A stretch of 64,000 bases of DNA from Longimicrobiales bacterium (GTDB lineage: Bacteria > Gemmatimonadota > Gemmatimonadetes > Longimicrobiales > Gaopeijiaceae), in assembly GCA_029245345.1 (NCBI GenBank), contig JAQWPM010000006.1:1-64000 (forward strand), in the 5' to 3' direction. This document shows positions 53,299-62,594 of the stretch, in pieces. The position numbers and the translations under genes are program-made. Below the pieces are notes generated by a model. That model searched no databases and was not told the DNA's origin. It was given only the letters and a program-made list of their open reading frames with translations. Position 1 is the first letter of the stretch, and each line of letters opens with the position of its first letter.

Positions 53299-54626
53299 AC
53301 GTTGACCTGATCCGGGGCATAGAAGACGATTTCGGCCGGCCGCTCACGTCCTTGTCGTTCAGCCGGATGCGAGAGCGTGAGGACTTCTTCATCTGTTACG
53401 AACTCCGGATCGAGTTCAATTCTGAAGAGGAGGACCCCGCTACTTGGTACCAAGCCCAGATCGTCGTCTGAATCGATCCGTGTGCGCTTCGCGCCTCGGA
53501 TGCGCCTGTCCTCGATGGACTTAATTCGGTCAGCGGTGCCGACGCGTGCTTCCATTACCCAGGACAGCACGCTGCTCTCTGTCGCGCCAGGCGCTCCGAC
53601 GGCCCCGATGACGGCGCTCGTGCCGCTCCATGCCGAGCGCAGACGCAAGCGGAAGGCATCGCGGTCGAATTGGAACGCGATCACCTCGTAAGCCTGCTCG
53701 ACGCTGTTCACCATTCGGTAGCAAAACCCGAGGACTTCGTCGAAAGAGTCGCGCAGATTGTTGTGGTCGTAGCGCTTGAACCCTGTCGGCAGCAGCCCGG
53801 GCGTGAGCCCGGCCATGTGCCCCGCCAGGGCGGTTAGCGCCTGATAGATGTGGAACGGATGTGTGCCGCGGACGGCAAGCAGTGCCTCAAGGGGTGGCAG
53901 GCCTACGAATAGCTTCTCGACCATACCTTGGAGGTCGCGGATCTTGTCTCCGCGGACCATCGCTGAGGACGCCCTGACCTTATCTGAGAGAAAGCGTGAC
54001 TTCTCGCGCACGGCTCGTGCCAGCTCGGAGACAGCCGTGCCCGGGTATCCGACCGCATCTGCGGCGAGAACCGGGGGGGCGAAATCAGTTGCCTCGAAGT
54101 TGCCGCGTTCGAGGATGATTTTCGCTATCGGGAAGCTCGTGTACTTCTCGGCAGGCGTCTCAGTGACGAGAAGCTGAGCCGCGGGCTGAAGGCGAGGGAT
54201 GCGAACTGCGCCCTCGCCCAGGTGCTCGTCAGCTACAGGGTAACCCTCGACCGATGCGTAGCGGGGTACACTCCCTGCCACCGGCTCAGTTGGCCCACGA
54301 CGTGCGGGAACGGCCAGATGGATGGTTAGCTCACCACGACCGCCTTGGTTTTCCACGAACGAGTTGAGGTCGACCTGGAGTGGCGTGTTGACGAGCACGC
54401 CGTCCGGAAGGAGGGCCTCGATCTGAGTGATTTGAAACACACCGCTGGCAAGTGCCCGGTCGTCGTATTTCAGCGTCCGGACTCCCCAATGAAACGGAGC
54501 CGCGATACCCATGTGGTAGTGGACCAGTCCTTCGCTGCGGAGGTCCGCTTGTTGGAAATGCTGGGGTGCCAGGAGCATGCCTTCGTGCCACTGGATCGCG
54601 TCGGGCAGATCTTTTCCGTCAATCAT
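53295..54626 (-). CDS. tssK: T6SS baseplate-membrane adaptor TssK
   Basis: The 443-residue product starts with the family signature AIQWHEGMLLAPQHFQQADLRSEGLVHYHM, followed by LPDGVLVN. It also has FLSDKVRASS and a HPFHIYQALTALAGHMAGL stretch near residue 260, and ends with a beta-rich C-terminal domain (LTLSHPAERQGRERPAEIVFY). TssK links the baseplate to TssL/TssM and the length is typical. Confidence 0.96.
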   Translation of the reverse strand: MIDGKDLPDAIQWHEGMLLAPQHFQQADLRSEGLVHYHMGIAAPFHWGVRTLKYDDRALASGVFQITQIEALLPDGVLVNTPLQVDLNSFVENQGGRGELTIHLAVPARRGPTEPVAGSVPRYASVEGYPVADEHLGEGAVRIPRLQPAAQLLVTETPAEKYTSFPIAKIILERGNFEATDFAPPVLAADAVGYPGTAVSELARAVREKSRFLSDKVRASSAMVRGDKIRDLQGMVEKLFVGLPPLEALLAVRGTHPFHIYQALTALAGHMAGLTPGLLPTGFKRYDHNNLRDSFDEVLGFCYRMVNSVEQAYEVIAFQFDRDAFRLRLRSAWSGTSAVIGAVGAPGATESSVLSWVMEARVGTADRIKSIEDRRIRGAKRTRIDSDDDLGLVPSSGVLLFRIELDPEFVTDEEVLTLSHPAERQGRERPAEIVFYAPDQVNV

Positions 54627-54669
54627 GCTTAGTGCAATCCTGAATGCTGTGAATCAGTGAGTCTAGTGA

Positions 54670-55125
54670 TCACCGGATGCTCTCGATTTCGAATCCCTCG
54701 ACCCGGAGAACAAGGCGAAACTCCTTGAGTGGGTCCACCCGAAGTCGATGTACCCCTTCCGAGAGGTAATCCGAAAACACCACCAGCGCGTAGCCCTTTC
54801 TGTCCGGGAAGGGGAGCCGGTCGAATTCGACCACCTGCCCAGGAACGAACTCCCAGCTGTGATATACGATGTCTTCCGGGTGGTCGCGCACAAGCTGTTC
54901 GCGGTTTTCGAACCACTGGCGAGCGCTCATTTCGGTGACCACGGGGACCAGAGCCTCCGTGCGTACAAGCGCCAGGTCCACGGGCACCGGACTCCTCCGA
55001 TTGGCGTCCGGCGCAGCAACGACCTCGAAGCGCTGAGTCCAAACCATGGTCGCACACCCCGCTGCGCCGATTAGGCAGAGCAGTGAGAGTAGGCAGACGC
55101 CGCGGCGGATCGTCATCAGGTTCAC
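54670..55125 (-). CDS. tssJ: T6SS outer-membrane lipoprotein TssJ-like
   Basis: The 151-residue product has a signal with lipobox IGAAGC and a small beta-sandwich-like domain (VVAAPDANRRSPVPVDLALVRTEAL...). The L-A-L-V pattern with conserved P-V-D and the position between tssK and the SPOR gene fit TssJ, but overall similarity to well-known members is modest. Start GTG 55125 overlaps the upstream TGA (GTGA), with GAAGGA before it. Confidence 0.82.
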   Translation of the reverse strand: MNLMTIRRGVCLLSLLCLIGAAGCATMVWTQRFEVVAAPDANRRSPVPVDLALVRTEALVPVVTEMSARQWFENREQLVRDHPEDIVYHSWEFVPGQVVEFDRLPFPDRKGYALVVFSDYLSEGVHRLRVDPLKEFRLVLRVEGFEIESIR

Positions 55126-55763
55126 CGCTGTCCTTCAAACGGAACCACTACGGCCGGAATCCCTTCGTGCGAGCTGAAGCTCTCTGCCGCGAGGAGGGCT
55201 GAGGCTTCGCTCTCGAACAGCTGAAGGTGAACGCGCTTGATCCACTGTCCAGAGCGATTTCGGGCAGCCACGACCAAAGGGTCGTAGCCCCGCCCTCGCA
55301 GGCTCCCAGCAAATCGGTCGGCGTTTTCTTCCACTCCGAAAGCTCCCAGCTGAACGGCGTAACCGTTCCCTGCGCCCTCAAGGGCAATGGCGCTTGGCAT
55401 TTCTGTAGTCTGAATAAGGTCGGGTGCCGCCGCAGCCAGTGTTCGGCGACGCATGAGTGCGTCGTTCATTGCGACCGTGGCAGGATCCGAAAGCATGGGC
55501 TCCGCGGTGGGCGCTGCTTCGTCGGTCGGAGCATCGGCTGCGGCCAACTGAGTGTTCACCGGATCCGCCGGGAGGCAGGCCGGAGCGTCCTGAAGGTCCA
55601 TAGCTATGGAGACTCCATCTGCGGCCGATCGAAGCTGCGGATCGACGTGCACTCCGTAGCCGACAACCGCTCCGGCCACGAAGCCGAGGCCAAGTAGGGC
55701 CACCATTCCAACAGAGATTTGGATTAGGCCAGTCTTATCTAGGACAACACGTGGGTCGTTCAT
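55122..55763 (-). CDS. SPOR-domain membrane protein in the T6SS operon
   Basis: The 213-residue product has one N-terminal helix (IQISVGMVALLGLGFVAGAVVGYGV), a Pro/Ala-rich linker and a C-terminal SPOR domain (residues about 133-212): GNGYAVQLGAFGVEENADRFAGSLRGRGYDPLVVAA..., with the typical Y-x-V-Q-L-G-A-F start. SPOR domains bind denuded peptidoglycan strands. The gene overlaps tssJ by 4 bp and lies 1 bp from the PAAR-like gene, so it is an operon member. A peptidoglycan anchor of the T6SS membrane complex is the likely role (inference), replacing the missing tail of TssL. Confidence 0.88.
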   Translation of the reverse strand: MNDPRVVLDKTGLIQISVGMVALLGLGFVAGAVVGYGVHVDPQLRSAADGVSIAMDLQDAPACLPADPVNTQLAAADAPTDEAAPTAEPMLSDPATVAMNDALMRRRTLAAAAPDLIQTTEMPSAIALEGAGNGYAVQLGAFGVEENADRFAGSLRGRGYDPLVVAARNRSGQWIKRVHLQLFESEASALLAAESFSSHEGIPAVVVPFEGQR

Positions 55764-55764
55764 G

Positions 55765-56148
55765 TTAAGGCACCATCGTAGTGAACTGGCCGGGCGCCAC
55801 GACCTGAATGACGCCGCCCCAAGAACACATACACTTCGAAGAATTATTCAGGACGGGGAGGTTTCCGACCATAGCGGTCGGGCCCCCTGGAACCCAGGGT
55901 GTAGTGACCGGAATACAGGGCATGGGGGTCAGAACTCCGAGCGCTGCCGCTGTTGCTGCGGCCACCATCGGATTGGATGGTGTGCTGCACATTCCGAACG
56001 GTGGAATGTTCGCCATCGGTTTGAAGTCCATAATGTTGGCCAGAGGGGTTCCGCTCATGACGCGCGAAAGCGGTGGCACCACCATCGTACTGGGTGCCAC
56101 ACCGAAGCTACACTGAAGGGTTGTCCCCATGGTTACGCCGATCGCCAT
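55765..56148 (-). CDS. PAAR-like tip protein (DUF4280 family)
   Basis: The 127-residue product fits DUF4280: an N-terminal block with TTLQCSFGVAPST, then IMDFKPMANIPPFGMCSTPSNPMVAAATAAALGVLTPMPCIPVTTPWVPG and CMCSWGGVIQVVAPGQ. DUF4280 proteins replace classic PAAR proteins as spike-tip caps in some contractile injection systems. It follows the MORN-repeat protein and precedes the SPOR protein. No C-terminal toxin extension is present. Confidence 0.85.
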   Translation of the reverse strand: MAIGVTMGTTLQCSFGVAPSTMVVPPLSRVMSGTPLANIMDFKPMANIPPFGMCSTPSNPMVAAATAAALGVLTPMPCIPVTTPWVPGGPTAMVGNLPVLNNSSKCMCSWGGVIQVVAPGQFTTMVP

Positions 56149-56150
56149 CT

Positions 56151-56948
56151 CTACTCTCCCCTGAATCGCCCGAAGAAGCCGGAGAAGGTGGCCTTTTCAG
56201 CCTTGCCATCCTCTTCTTCCACCCCTTCTGAGCCTCCCTGCAACCCGCTCTCTTCTTCCGCGAGCACTTCCGGTGCCACAACAGCAACTTGCGGGGCGAT
56301 CACTTGCTGATGGATCACCTCGCCCTCGGGATCGTAAATGACAGTCTCACCTTCGATCTCACCATCCACGTATTCCGTTTTCTGTTGGACGGTGCCGTCG
56401 GAGTAGTAGTCGAATGTGACCCCGTTCAACTTCCCGCCCGTGTACAGGGCCCGGCGAGTGACTTCGCCGGCTGGCCCGTACCACAAGGACTCGCCCTCCT
56501 GGGCACCTTCCACGAATTCCATCTTCGATATCAGACGTCCTGACGTATCGAACGTCTTGATCGGTCCGTGCTGTACCCCCGACTTCATCATTACGGTCAT
56601 CGACAGAGCACCGGCGTCGAAAATCTTCACTTCGCCGACCACTGCACCATTGATGTAGTTCGCCTGCTGGGCCGGGCTTCCGGTCTCGTCGAAGATCTCT
56701 GCAAGGCCATGCAGCGCCCCGTCCGCGAAATGCGAACGGCTCTCTAGCGATCCGTCCTCTCGGTAGAGTGTTACCTGGCCGTGAATCTGCTCGCCGCGAA
56801 AGTGTGAGACCTCTTTAATCTGGCCCGCTTCATAGTACTCGGTCACCTCTCGGGCAGTATCCTCAACGGGCTCCCCTCCGTCTAACGGGGGAGTGTCTCC
56901 CTCGAGCACTGTTGGTGCGGCTTCCTTGGTGCCTGGTTCAGTCGTCAT
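56151..56948 (-). CDS. MORN-repeat (YwqK-like) protein
   Basis: The 265-residue product has eight or so MORN_2-type repeats with recurring pattern Y-x-x-G-x-x-x-x-x-x-x-x-G-x-x-x-G-x-x-x-x-Y (for example YYEAGQIKEVSHFRGEQIHGQVTLYREDG) between residues 35 and 215, flanked by acidic low-complexity ends. YwqK-family proteins are often immunity-type proteins near toxin genes; the partner toxin is not seen here. Start ATG 56948 overlaps the vgrG stop by one base (TGATG); the earlier TTG is possible. Its job may be adaptor or immunity (inference). Confidence 0.78.
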   Translation of the reverse strand: MTTEPGTKEAAPTVLEGDTPPLDGGEPVEDTAREVTEYYEAGQIKEVSHFRGEQIHGQVTLYREDGSLESRSHFADGALHGLAEIFDETGSPAQQANYINGAVVGEVKIFDAGALSMTVMMKSGVQHGPIKTFDTSGRLISKMEFVEGAQEGESLWYGPAGEVTRRALYTGGKLNGVTFDYYSDGTVQQKTEYVDGEIEGETVIYDPEGEVIHQQVIAPQVAVVAPEVLAEEESGLQGGSEGVEEEDGKAEKATFSGFFGRFRGE

Positions 56949-58954
56949 CAATTGATCTTCACCATGCCACCTTTCAGGGTCAGCATGCCTCCGCCATCGA
57001 CTGTCTGGGTCGCGCTTCCCTTATTGGTGACCGAAACGCCACCCTCGTTGGTTACGCCGATTGATCCCTTGTTAGTCAGAGAGGTGCCTGCCTCATTGGT
57101 CAGGGCCGTCCCTGACTTGTTGGTGAGCGCGGTGCCGGCCTGGTTCGTCAAAGCGGTACCGGCCTGGTTCGTCAAAGCGGTGCCGGCCTTGTTGGTCAAC
57201 GCCTGCCCGGCCTCGGTATCTAGACCCTGGGCCGCTTTTACCTTCACGGCCTTCTCGGAATCGATCGTGATGCTGCCGCCAGCTTCAATCGTTAGGTCGC
57301 CGGTGACCTTGAGGGTGAAGTCACCCTTTACTTCATGAACGAAGTTGGCCTGGCTGGTGTGCTTCTCGTCGTCTTTGATATCGAGGGTGCGCTTACCCTT
57401 GGTGACGGTGTGGGTCTCGTCTCCCTCGGTGACCGTCACTGTCCGGTTCTTCGTGATGGTCGTCGTCGAGTCGTTGAGGACCTCGGTGGTCATGTCCTTC
57501 TGAGCGTGCATGTAGATCTCTTCGGAGTCCTTCTTGTCTTCGAAGCGGATCTCGTTGAATCCCTCGCCCCCTTTGGAGGTGTTGCTCTTCACGGTCGACT
57601 GCGTCTGGTTAGCCGGGAGAGCGTAGGGGACCGTTTGCTCAGCGTTGTAGACGGATCCCGTGACCAGAGGTCGATCCGGATCTCCGTCTAGGAATGAGAC
57701 CACGACTTCCTGCCCGATTCGGGGAAGGAAGAAGGCGCCCCATTTTTTTCCCGCCCAGCCATGAGTCACTCGGATCCAGCAAGAGCTCTTCTCGTCTCCC
57801 TCGCTGACCCGATCCCAGTGGAAGAGGACCTTGATGCGGCCGAATTTGTCGGTCCAGATTTCCTCGCCCTTCTTGCCCACCACTTTGGCGGTCTGCGTGC
57901 CGGCAATCAGTGGCCGCGCCGTGTGCATGGGGGGGTGGAACGTCACATCGGCGGGAAAAGCGACGAAGCTGTTCCGGTAGTGCGACTGCGTCAGCTGGTG
58001 TTCGACGGACCGAAGCGCCCAGGCTTTGTTGACGTCTTTCCGGGGGTGATCGGCGAGTGTGAATTTGTAACCGGCGCAGAAGCTCGGACTGAACGAGGAG
58101 CCGCTTAGCAGGTCCGCCGCGCCTTCGAGTGCTCCCAAGCGCACCTTGGCCAGCGCCGTGCCATCGGCCTTCTTCGTGAAACGTCCGGGGTAGTCGTAGC
58201 GGGCGAGCTTTCCGCTGCCCGCCTTGGTCTCCAGGTCGGTGGAGGGTGCTTCGAAGGAGTAGTCATCGAGGGCGTAGGTGCCGGTCGTGACGTTGTTCTC
58301 GATGTCACACGCCCACACGACATCGATGTCGTTGTCCTCGGTCGCGGTGCCGCGGAAGCGCATCTTGGCGAGTTCCGGACAGTCCTTGGCCGCAGAGGCG
58401 TCGTCGGCCATGACCAAGGTGTGTTTCGCGTCCGTGTGCTCGAAGAAGTAGTGAATCCCGTCTTCTTCCATGAGCCGCGAGACGAAGTCAAAGGCCGTTT
58501 CACGGTACTGAACGCAGTATTCTCTCGGCTGGTAGGTCGCTTTTAGCGTGAACTTGAAGTCGTTGTATCCCAGGTCTTTGAAGACCTTCTCAATGATCTC
58601 CTGGGTCTTCATTTCCTGGTAGATGCCACAGTCTGACGTCTGGGTCAGCATCCATAGCCAGGGGCGCAGCTCGGCGACATATCGGGTCACGCCGGGGTCG
58701 GTAGCGCCCTGACGTAGGCGGGTGATCATTCCATGGAAGTGCCGCTTCCCTCCATCAGGAAAGTCCACGCTCGCCGAAGCCGGTTTGCCGACCACCTTAC
58801 TGAAGTCGACGGCGTCGTCGTCGGATTCCAACTCTAGGTCGAAACGAAACAAGCCGGACTGGCGCTCCTCTCCCCATAGCTCGCGCAGGCGGAAGGCATC
58901 CTTCCCAGCCCCCGTGGTCACAGTGGCCCAGAGATTCGCCTGATCCATACTCAT
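56948..58954 (-). CDS. vgrG: T6SS spike protein VgrG (TssI)
   Basis: The 668-residue product has the gp27-like half (FRLRELWGEERQSGLFRFDLELESDD, LWMLTQTSDCGIYQEMKTQEIIEKVF, YCVQYRETAFDFVSRLMEEDGIHYFFEH) and the gp5/OB-fold part (EEIWTDKFGRIKVLFHWDR, CWIRVTHGWAGKKWGAFFLPRIGQEVVVSFLDGDPDRPLVTGSVYN). A C-terminal beta-helix ends in about eight 8-residue TNxAGTAL-like repeats and KGGMVKIN. No toxin domain follows, so effectors must bind to it or to the PAAR-like cap. The start overlaps the clpV stop by 4 bp. Confidence 0.97.
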   Translation of the reverse strand: MSMDQANLWATVTTGAGKDAFRLRELWGEERQSGLFRFDLELESDDDAVDFSKVVGKPASASVDFPDGGKRHFHGMITRLRQGATDPGVTRYVAELRPWLWMLTQTSDCGIYQEMKTQEIIEKVFKDLGYNDFKFTLKATYQPREYCVQYRETAFDFVSRLMEEDGIHYFFEHTDAKHTLVMADDASAAKDCPELAKMRFRGTATEDNDIDVVWACDIENNVTTGTYALDDYSFEAPSTDLETKAGSGKLARYDYPGRFTKKADGTALAKVRLGALEGAADLLSGSSFSPSFCAGYKFTLADHPRKDVNKAWALRSVEHQLTQSHYRNSFVAFPADVTFHPPMHTARPLIAGTQTAKVVGKKGEEIWTDKFGRIKVLFHWDRVSEGDEKSSCWIRVTHGWAGKKWGAFFLPRIGQEVVVSFLDGDPDRPLVTGSVYNAEQTVPYALPANQTQSTVKSNTSKGGEGFNEIRFEDKKDSEEIYMHAQKDMTTEVLNDSTTTITKNRTVTVTEGDETHTVTKGKRTLDIKDDEKHTSQANFVHEVKGDFTLKVTGDLTIEAGGSITIDSEKAVKVKAAQGLDTEAGQALTNKAGTALTNQAGTALTNQAGTALTNKSGTALTNEAGTSLTNKGSIGVTNEGGVSVTNKGSATQTVDGGGMLTLKGGMVKIN
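57005..57196 (-). repeat. 24-bp tandem coding repeat in vgrG C-terminus
   Basis: Eight 24-bp units encode TNKAGTAL, two TNQAGTAL, TNKSGTAL, TNEAGTSL and three diverged units. Two adjacent units are almost identical in DNA. The 8-residue period suits a triangular beta-helix like the end of the gp5/VgrG spike. Variation in copy number between strains would change spike length. Confidence 0.85.
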
Positions 58955-61641
58955 TGGACGGCTTGTTCTGGCGGACTGACTTCGTAGTCGAAGCCGCCAT
59001 TCTTACCCAGCTTCACATGGATTTGGCCGACTGGCTCTTCGTCCGCCATGAACTCGAGAAGCTTTGTGGACAGTTCCGGAAGCATGGTGTCCGAGAGGAT
59101 GAAGTCGATGTTGCGCGCCCCGGAATCGACCTCGGTACAGCGATCGGAAATCGCCTGGATGACCTCATCGTCGTATGTGAGGTCGGTCATGTGTTTCTGA
59201 AAGATGCGCCGTTGGATTTCGGCCATCTTCAAGCCGATGATGTCTTGGATTTCGGCATCCCGCAGTGGGTAAAATGGGACCATCGCGAGCCGGCCGAGGA
59301 AAGCCGCCGGGAAATGCTTTCGCAGTTCAGGGCGAAGCGTCTCAACGACCGCGGCTGCAGACGGGCGACTCTCAGATTGCCGGGCCAACTCGGAGATCGT
59401 ATCTCCGCCCACGTTCGACGTCAGGATGATCAGGGTCTGCTTGAAGTCGATCAGTTGCCCCTCCCCATCCTCCATCTGCCCGCGGTCGAAGACCTGATAG
59501 AAGAGCTCCATCACGTCCGGATGTGCCTTTTCCACCTCGTCCAGAAGGACTACGGAATAGGGCCGACGGCGCACGGCTTCGGTCAGTACCCCGCCTGTCC
59601 CGTAACCCACGTACCCTGGAGGGGCCCCCTTGAGCGAGGAGACCGTATGCGCCTCCTGATATTCCGACATGTTGACCACGATCATGTTGCGCTCACCACC
59701 GTAGAGTTCATCGGCGAGCGCTCGTGCCGTCTCGGTTTTTCCGACGCCGCTGGGGCCAGCCAACATGAAGACGCCCGTCGGCTTGTTGGGATCCTCCAAG
59801 CCGGCGCTGGACGTCCCGATGCGTCTGCAGAGTGTCTCGAGCGCCTCCGGCTGGCCGATGACGCGTTCCTCGAGCCTCTGGCGAAGGGAGAGCACTGTCT
59901 TGATCTCGTTGGCGACCATCTTGCCTGCGGGGATTCCGGTCCAGCCCGAAATCACTGAGGCGACAACCCCACCGTCCACGCAGGTCGGGACGAGAGCGTC
60001 TTCGCCCTGGAGATCGGCCAGCTCGGCTTCTAGCCGCATCAGCTCCGGCTGAAGTTCTTCCGGCTCACTAGGCTCGTTTTCATCGACACGGATCGTGCCA
60101 TCCAGGATGCCGTGGATCCGGTCGATCTTTTCGACGATCGCGACTTCGTCTTTCCAACGGTCTGTGAGCGTGGCTCTTCGGACCTTGGCCCGGGCGATAC
60201 CCTTGGTCAGGTGCCTCACTCGGTCGTCGTGGTCGCTACCCGACCGTTGTTCTCGCTCGAGTACCGAGAGCTCCACCTCGTATAGGGATGCCTCGCGAAC
60301 GGCGTCCTCGAGCTGGACTGGCTGGCTCCCCTTGCCGATGGCGACTCGTGCGCACGCTGTGTCCAGTACGCTGACCGCTTTGTCCGGGAGTTGCCGTCCC
60401 GTGATGTAGCGATGCGATAGCTCTACAGCTTCTCGGATCGCGTCGTCGAGGATCCGGACTCCATGATGCCGCTCCAGGTGCCCGACCATCCCGCGCAACA
60501 TGCGTTGGGCGGTTTCCTCGTCGGGCTCGTCTACCTTCACCACTTGGAAGCGACGAGCGAGCGCAGGATCGCGTTCGATGTACTTCTTATATTCGGACCA
60601 AGTCGTCGCGCCGATCGTGCGTAGTTCGCCGCGTGCGAGCGCGGGCTTTAGCAGATTGGCCGCATCGCCCTGACCCTCGCTGCCTCCTGCCCCGATGATC
60701 GTATGGGCCTCGTCGATGAACAGGATGATGGGGGTCACGGCCGAATTGACTTCTTCGATGACGTCTTTGAGCCGTTGCTCGAATTCACCCTTCACACCCG
60801 CGCCAGCCTGCAGCAGCCCTAGGTCCAGAGTGCGGACCGAAGCTTCCTGAAGTGGCTCGGGGACGTCCTTTGCGGCTACGCGCTTCGCAAAACCTTCTAC
60901 GATCGCGGTCTTTCCGACACCGGGCTCACCCGTCAGGATGGGATTGTTCTGGCGGCGGCGCATCAGGATGTCGATGATCTGCCGGATCTCTTCGTCACGC
61001 CCGGTGATGGGATCGATCCCACCAACCAGGGCGAGTGCGGTCAGGTCGACGGTGAACCGGTCGAGGGCCGACTGCCCTTTGGGCCCAGCGCTACTGTGAG
61101 GCGTCGGGGGTGTGGGACCGGCCATCGGGCCGCTCTTTTGATCCGGGCCTGTCTCCGTGCCGCCCCCTTCAGGGGAATGTGCACAGAGTTCCGGGAGCGC
61201 CTCCTCGACCGTCTCACGGTTGAGCCCGAATACGGACGGTGCCGTTTCTTCTAGGCTGCCCCGGACGGTGGGGTTTGACACCGCCGACATAAGGAGGGCA
61301 CCGGAGCGGACACGGTCATCGTGCAAGAGAAGCGATGAGACTCCCCAAGCAGACTCGAGCAGGCGCACCACATTTGGCGAAAATGCCGGTGTCCGAGAGT
61401 TGCCCCGCTTGAACCCGTCGATGCCGGCGGTGAGTTCAGCTTGGAGCGTGGCCTCTTCGATCCGGAAATGGCGCAGGATTACGCCAAAGTCCGTACCCGG
61501 TATGGCGAGGAGCGCCTTGAACAGGTGCTCGACCTCCACATTGTAGTTTGACTGCGCAACGCAGAGCTCAGCCGCTCCCTCCATGGCCTTTCGGCACAGT
61601 GGGTTCAGCTTCTCGATGAGCGCCTTCAGCTCGATTTTCAT
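58951..61641 (-). CDS. clpV: T6SS ATPase ClpV (TssH)
   Basis: The 896-residue product has an N-terminal ClpN-like helical domain ([22 protein letters not shown]-type start, [25 protein letters not shown]), AAA-1 ([14 protein letters not shown] and [14 protein letters not shown]), a middle coiled coil and AAA-2 ([46 protein letters not shown]). Both Walker motifs are intact. ClpV recycles the contracted sheath. It heads the first transcription unit; the divergent pair starting at 61938 shares its promoter region. Confidence 0.97.
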   Translation of the reverse strand: MKIELKALIEKLNPLCRKAMEGAAELCVAQSNYNVEVEHLFKALLAIPGTDFGVILRHFRIEEATLQAELTAGIDGFKRGNSRTPAFSPNVVRLLESAWGVSSLLLHDDRVRSGALLMSAVSNPTVRGSLEETAPSVFGLNRETVEEALPELCAHSPEGGGTETGPDQKSGPMAGPTPPTPHSSAGPKGQSALDRFTVDLTALALVGGIDPITGRDEEIRQIIDILMRRRQNNPILTGEPGVGKTAIVEGFAKRVAAKDVPEPLQEASVRTLDLGLLQAGAGVKGEFEQRLKDVIEEVNSAVTPIILFIDEAHTIIGAGGSEGQGDAANLLKPALARGELRTIGATTWSEYKKYIERDPALARRFQVVKVDEPDEETAQRMLRGMVGHLERHHGVRILDDAIREAVELSHRYITGRQLPDKAVSVLDTACARVAIGKGSQPVQLEDAVREASLYEVELSVLEREQRSGSDHDDRVRHLTKGIARAKVRRATLTDRWKDEVAIVEKIDRIHGILDGTIRVDENEPSEPEELQPELMRLEAELADLQGEDALVPTCVDGGVVASVISGWTGIPAGKMVANEIKTVLSLRQRLEERVIGQPEALETLCRRIGTSSAGLEDPNKPTGVFMLAGPSGVGKTETARALADELYGGERNMIVVNMSEYQEAHTVSSLKGAPPGYVGYGTGGVLTEAVRRRPYSVVLLDEVEKAHPDVMELFYQVFDRGQMEDGEGQLIDFKQTLIILTSNVGGDTISELARQSESRPSAAAVVETLRPELRKHFPAAFLGRLAMVPFYPLRDAEIQDIIGLKMAEIQRRIFQKHMTDLTYDDEVIQAISDRCTEVDSGARNIDFILSDTMLPELSTKLLEFMADEEPVGQIHVKLGKNGGFDYEVSPPEQAVQ

Positions 61642-61937
61642 TCAGGAAGCAGTCGCTACTGTTCAGGGGAATACCAAGGCCGTCCGAGGCCCTTCGAGGG
61701 CTCTTCTGCCAAACCACTTTTTCCTATTTCTTGTCAGACTACGGGCTTGGAATATTCATCGAACAGCTAGACATGGCAAGGAAAAGGTGTCGATGCGGGG
61801 GGGCGCGCTCACGGAGACACTACGTATGTTTACGATTTCGCCGCCCCCTTCTGTCGCACTCGTTTTGCACGCCTGACTTGCGGGTGTCTCTGGGGTAGGG
61901 CACACTTGGGCTCACGACCACCCGTACCCCTCTCGCG
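61642..61937. promoter_or_regulatory. Divergent promoter region between clpV and the coiled-coil operon
   Basis: This 296-bp non-coding gap must hold leftward and rightward promoters. A T-rich stretch (61718-61760) and GAATATTC (61749-61756, a perfect 8-bp palindrome in GGAATATTCATC) are notable in this GC-rich setting. No promoter pair is convincing enough to place exactly. Confidence 0.4.
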
Positions 61938-62594
61938 ATGAAGCCGCCACTGGCCACGCTGCGCCATATTCAGGGCGCTGTTGTAATTCAGGAGCGTGGG
62001 CGATCACCAGCGACCCCAGATGGTGCGCTTGAGATCGCCATGCGCTTCACGACCCAGTGGGAAGCGCGGAGCTTTCTCTCGTTCTGGCTTCGGGATGCGG
62101 GCGCGATGAGTCAACTACGCCAGGCGCTGCAACAGTCCGGAGTCGCAGGTGAAGTGGCTCAGGCGTCCGACGAGCAGGTGCTGGACGCGTTTTCCAACTT
62201 GCTCATCTCGCGCGAAGTGGAAGTTCTTCCGCGACGTGAGCGGGCCAAATTTCTCGATGTGCGTTCCGCTTTCGGGAAGGTCACGTCCGCCGCGACTGCT
62301 GCCGCGACGCAGGCTGCCCCGGTAAATATCGTCCAGGCGGAGCCTCCTTCTCTTCCGCCTCCCCCACCGGCGCTGCCACTTCCTCCGCTCCTCCCGATTC
62401 TCGAGGACATTCAAGTGGAGTCGGCAGAGGTCTTGCCCGAGATCGATCAGACGCTTGAGCAGATCGACGAAACAATGTCGATCCTTGAACAGATCGCTGC
62501 AGCTGTGGGTGCCACCCCTAACGACATTCCTGCGGTGGCCACAAAAATGGCCGATGCGTCCTCAGAGATCACCGAGGAGTTGGGGGAACTGTGA
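61938..62594 (+). CDS. Hypothetical proline-rich protein divergent from clpV
   Basis: The 218-residue product has an N-terminal globular part (about 1-105; RFTTQWEARSFLSFWLRDAGAMSQLRQALQQ), an Ala-rich stretch, a Pro-rich linker (LPPPPPALPLPPLLP) and a helical, acidic tail (IDQTLEQIDETMSILEQIAAAVG). I do not recognise it. It is the first gene of an operon with the following coiled-coil gene (4-bp GTGA overlap). Its place next to clpV and its dimer-forming tail suggest a T6SS accessory role (inference). Confidence 0.65.
   Translation: MKPPLATLRHIQGAVVIQERGRSPATPDGALEIAMRFTTQWEARSFLSFWLRDAGAMSQLRQALQQSGVAGEVAQASDEQVLDAFSNLLISREVEVLPRRERAKFLDVRSAFGKVTSAATAAATQAAPVNIVQAEPPSLPPPPPALPLPPLLPILEDIQVESAEVLPEIDQTLEQIDETMSILEQIAAAVGATPNDIPAVATKMADASSEITEELGEL

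Noticed and set aside
57005-57196. CRISPR-like tandem array
   Set aside because: The repeats are contiguous 24-bp units without spacers and encode part of VgrG.
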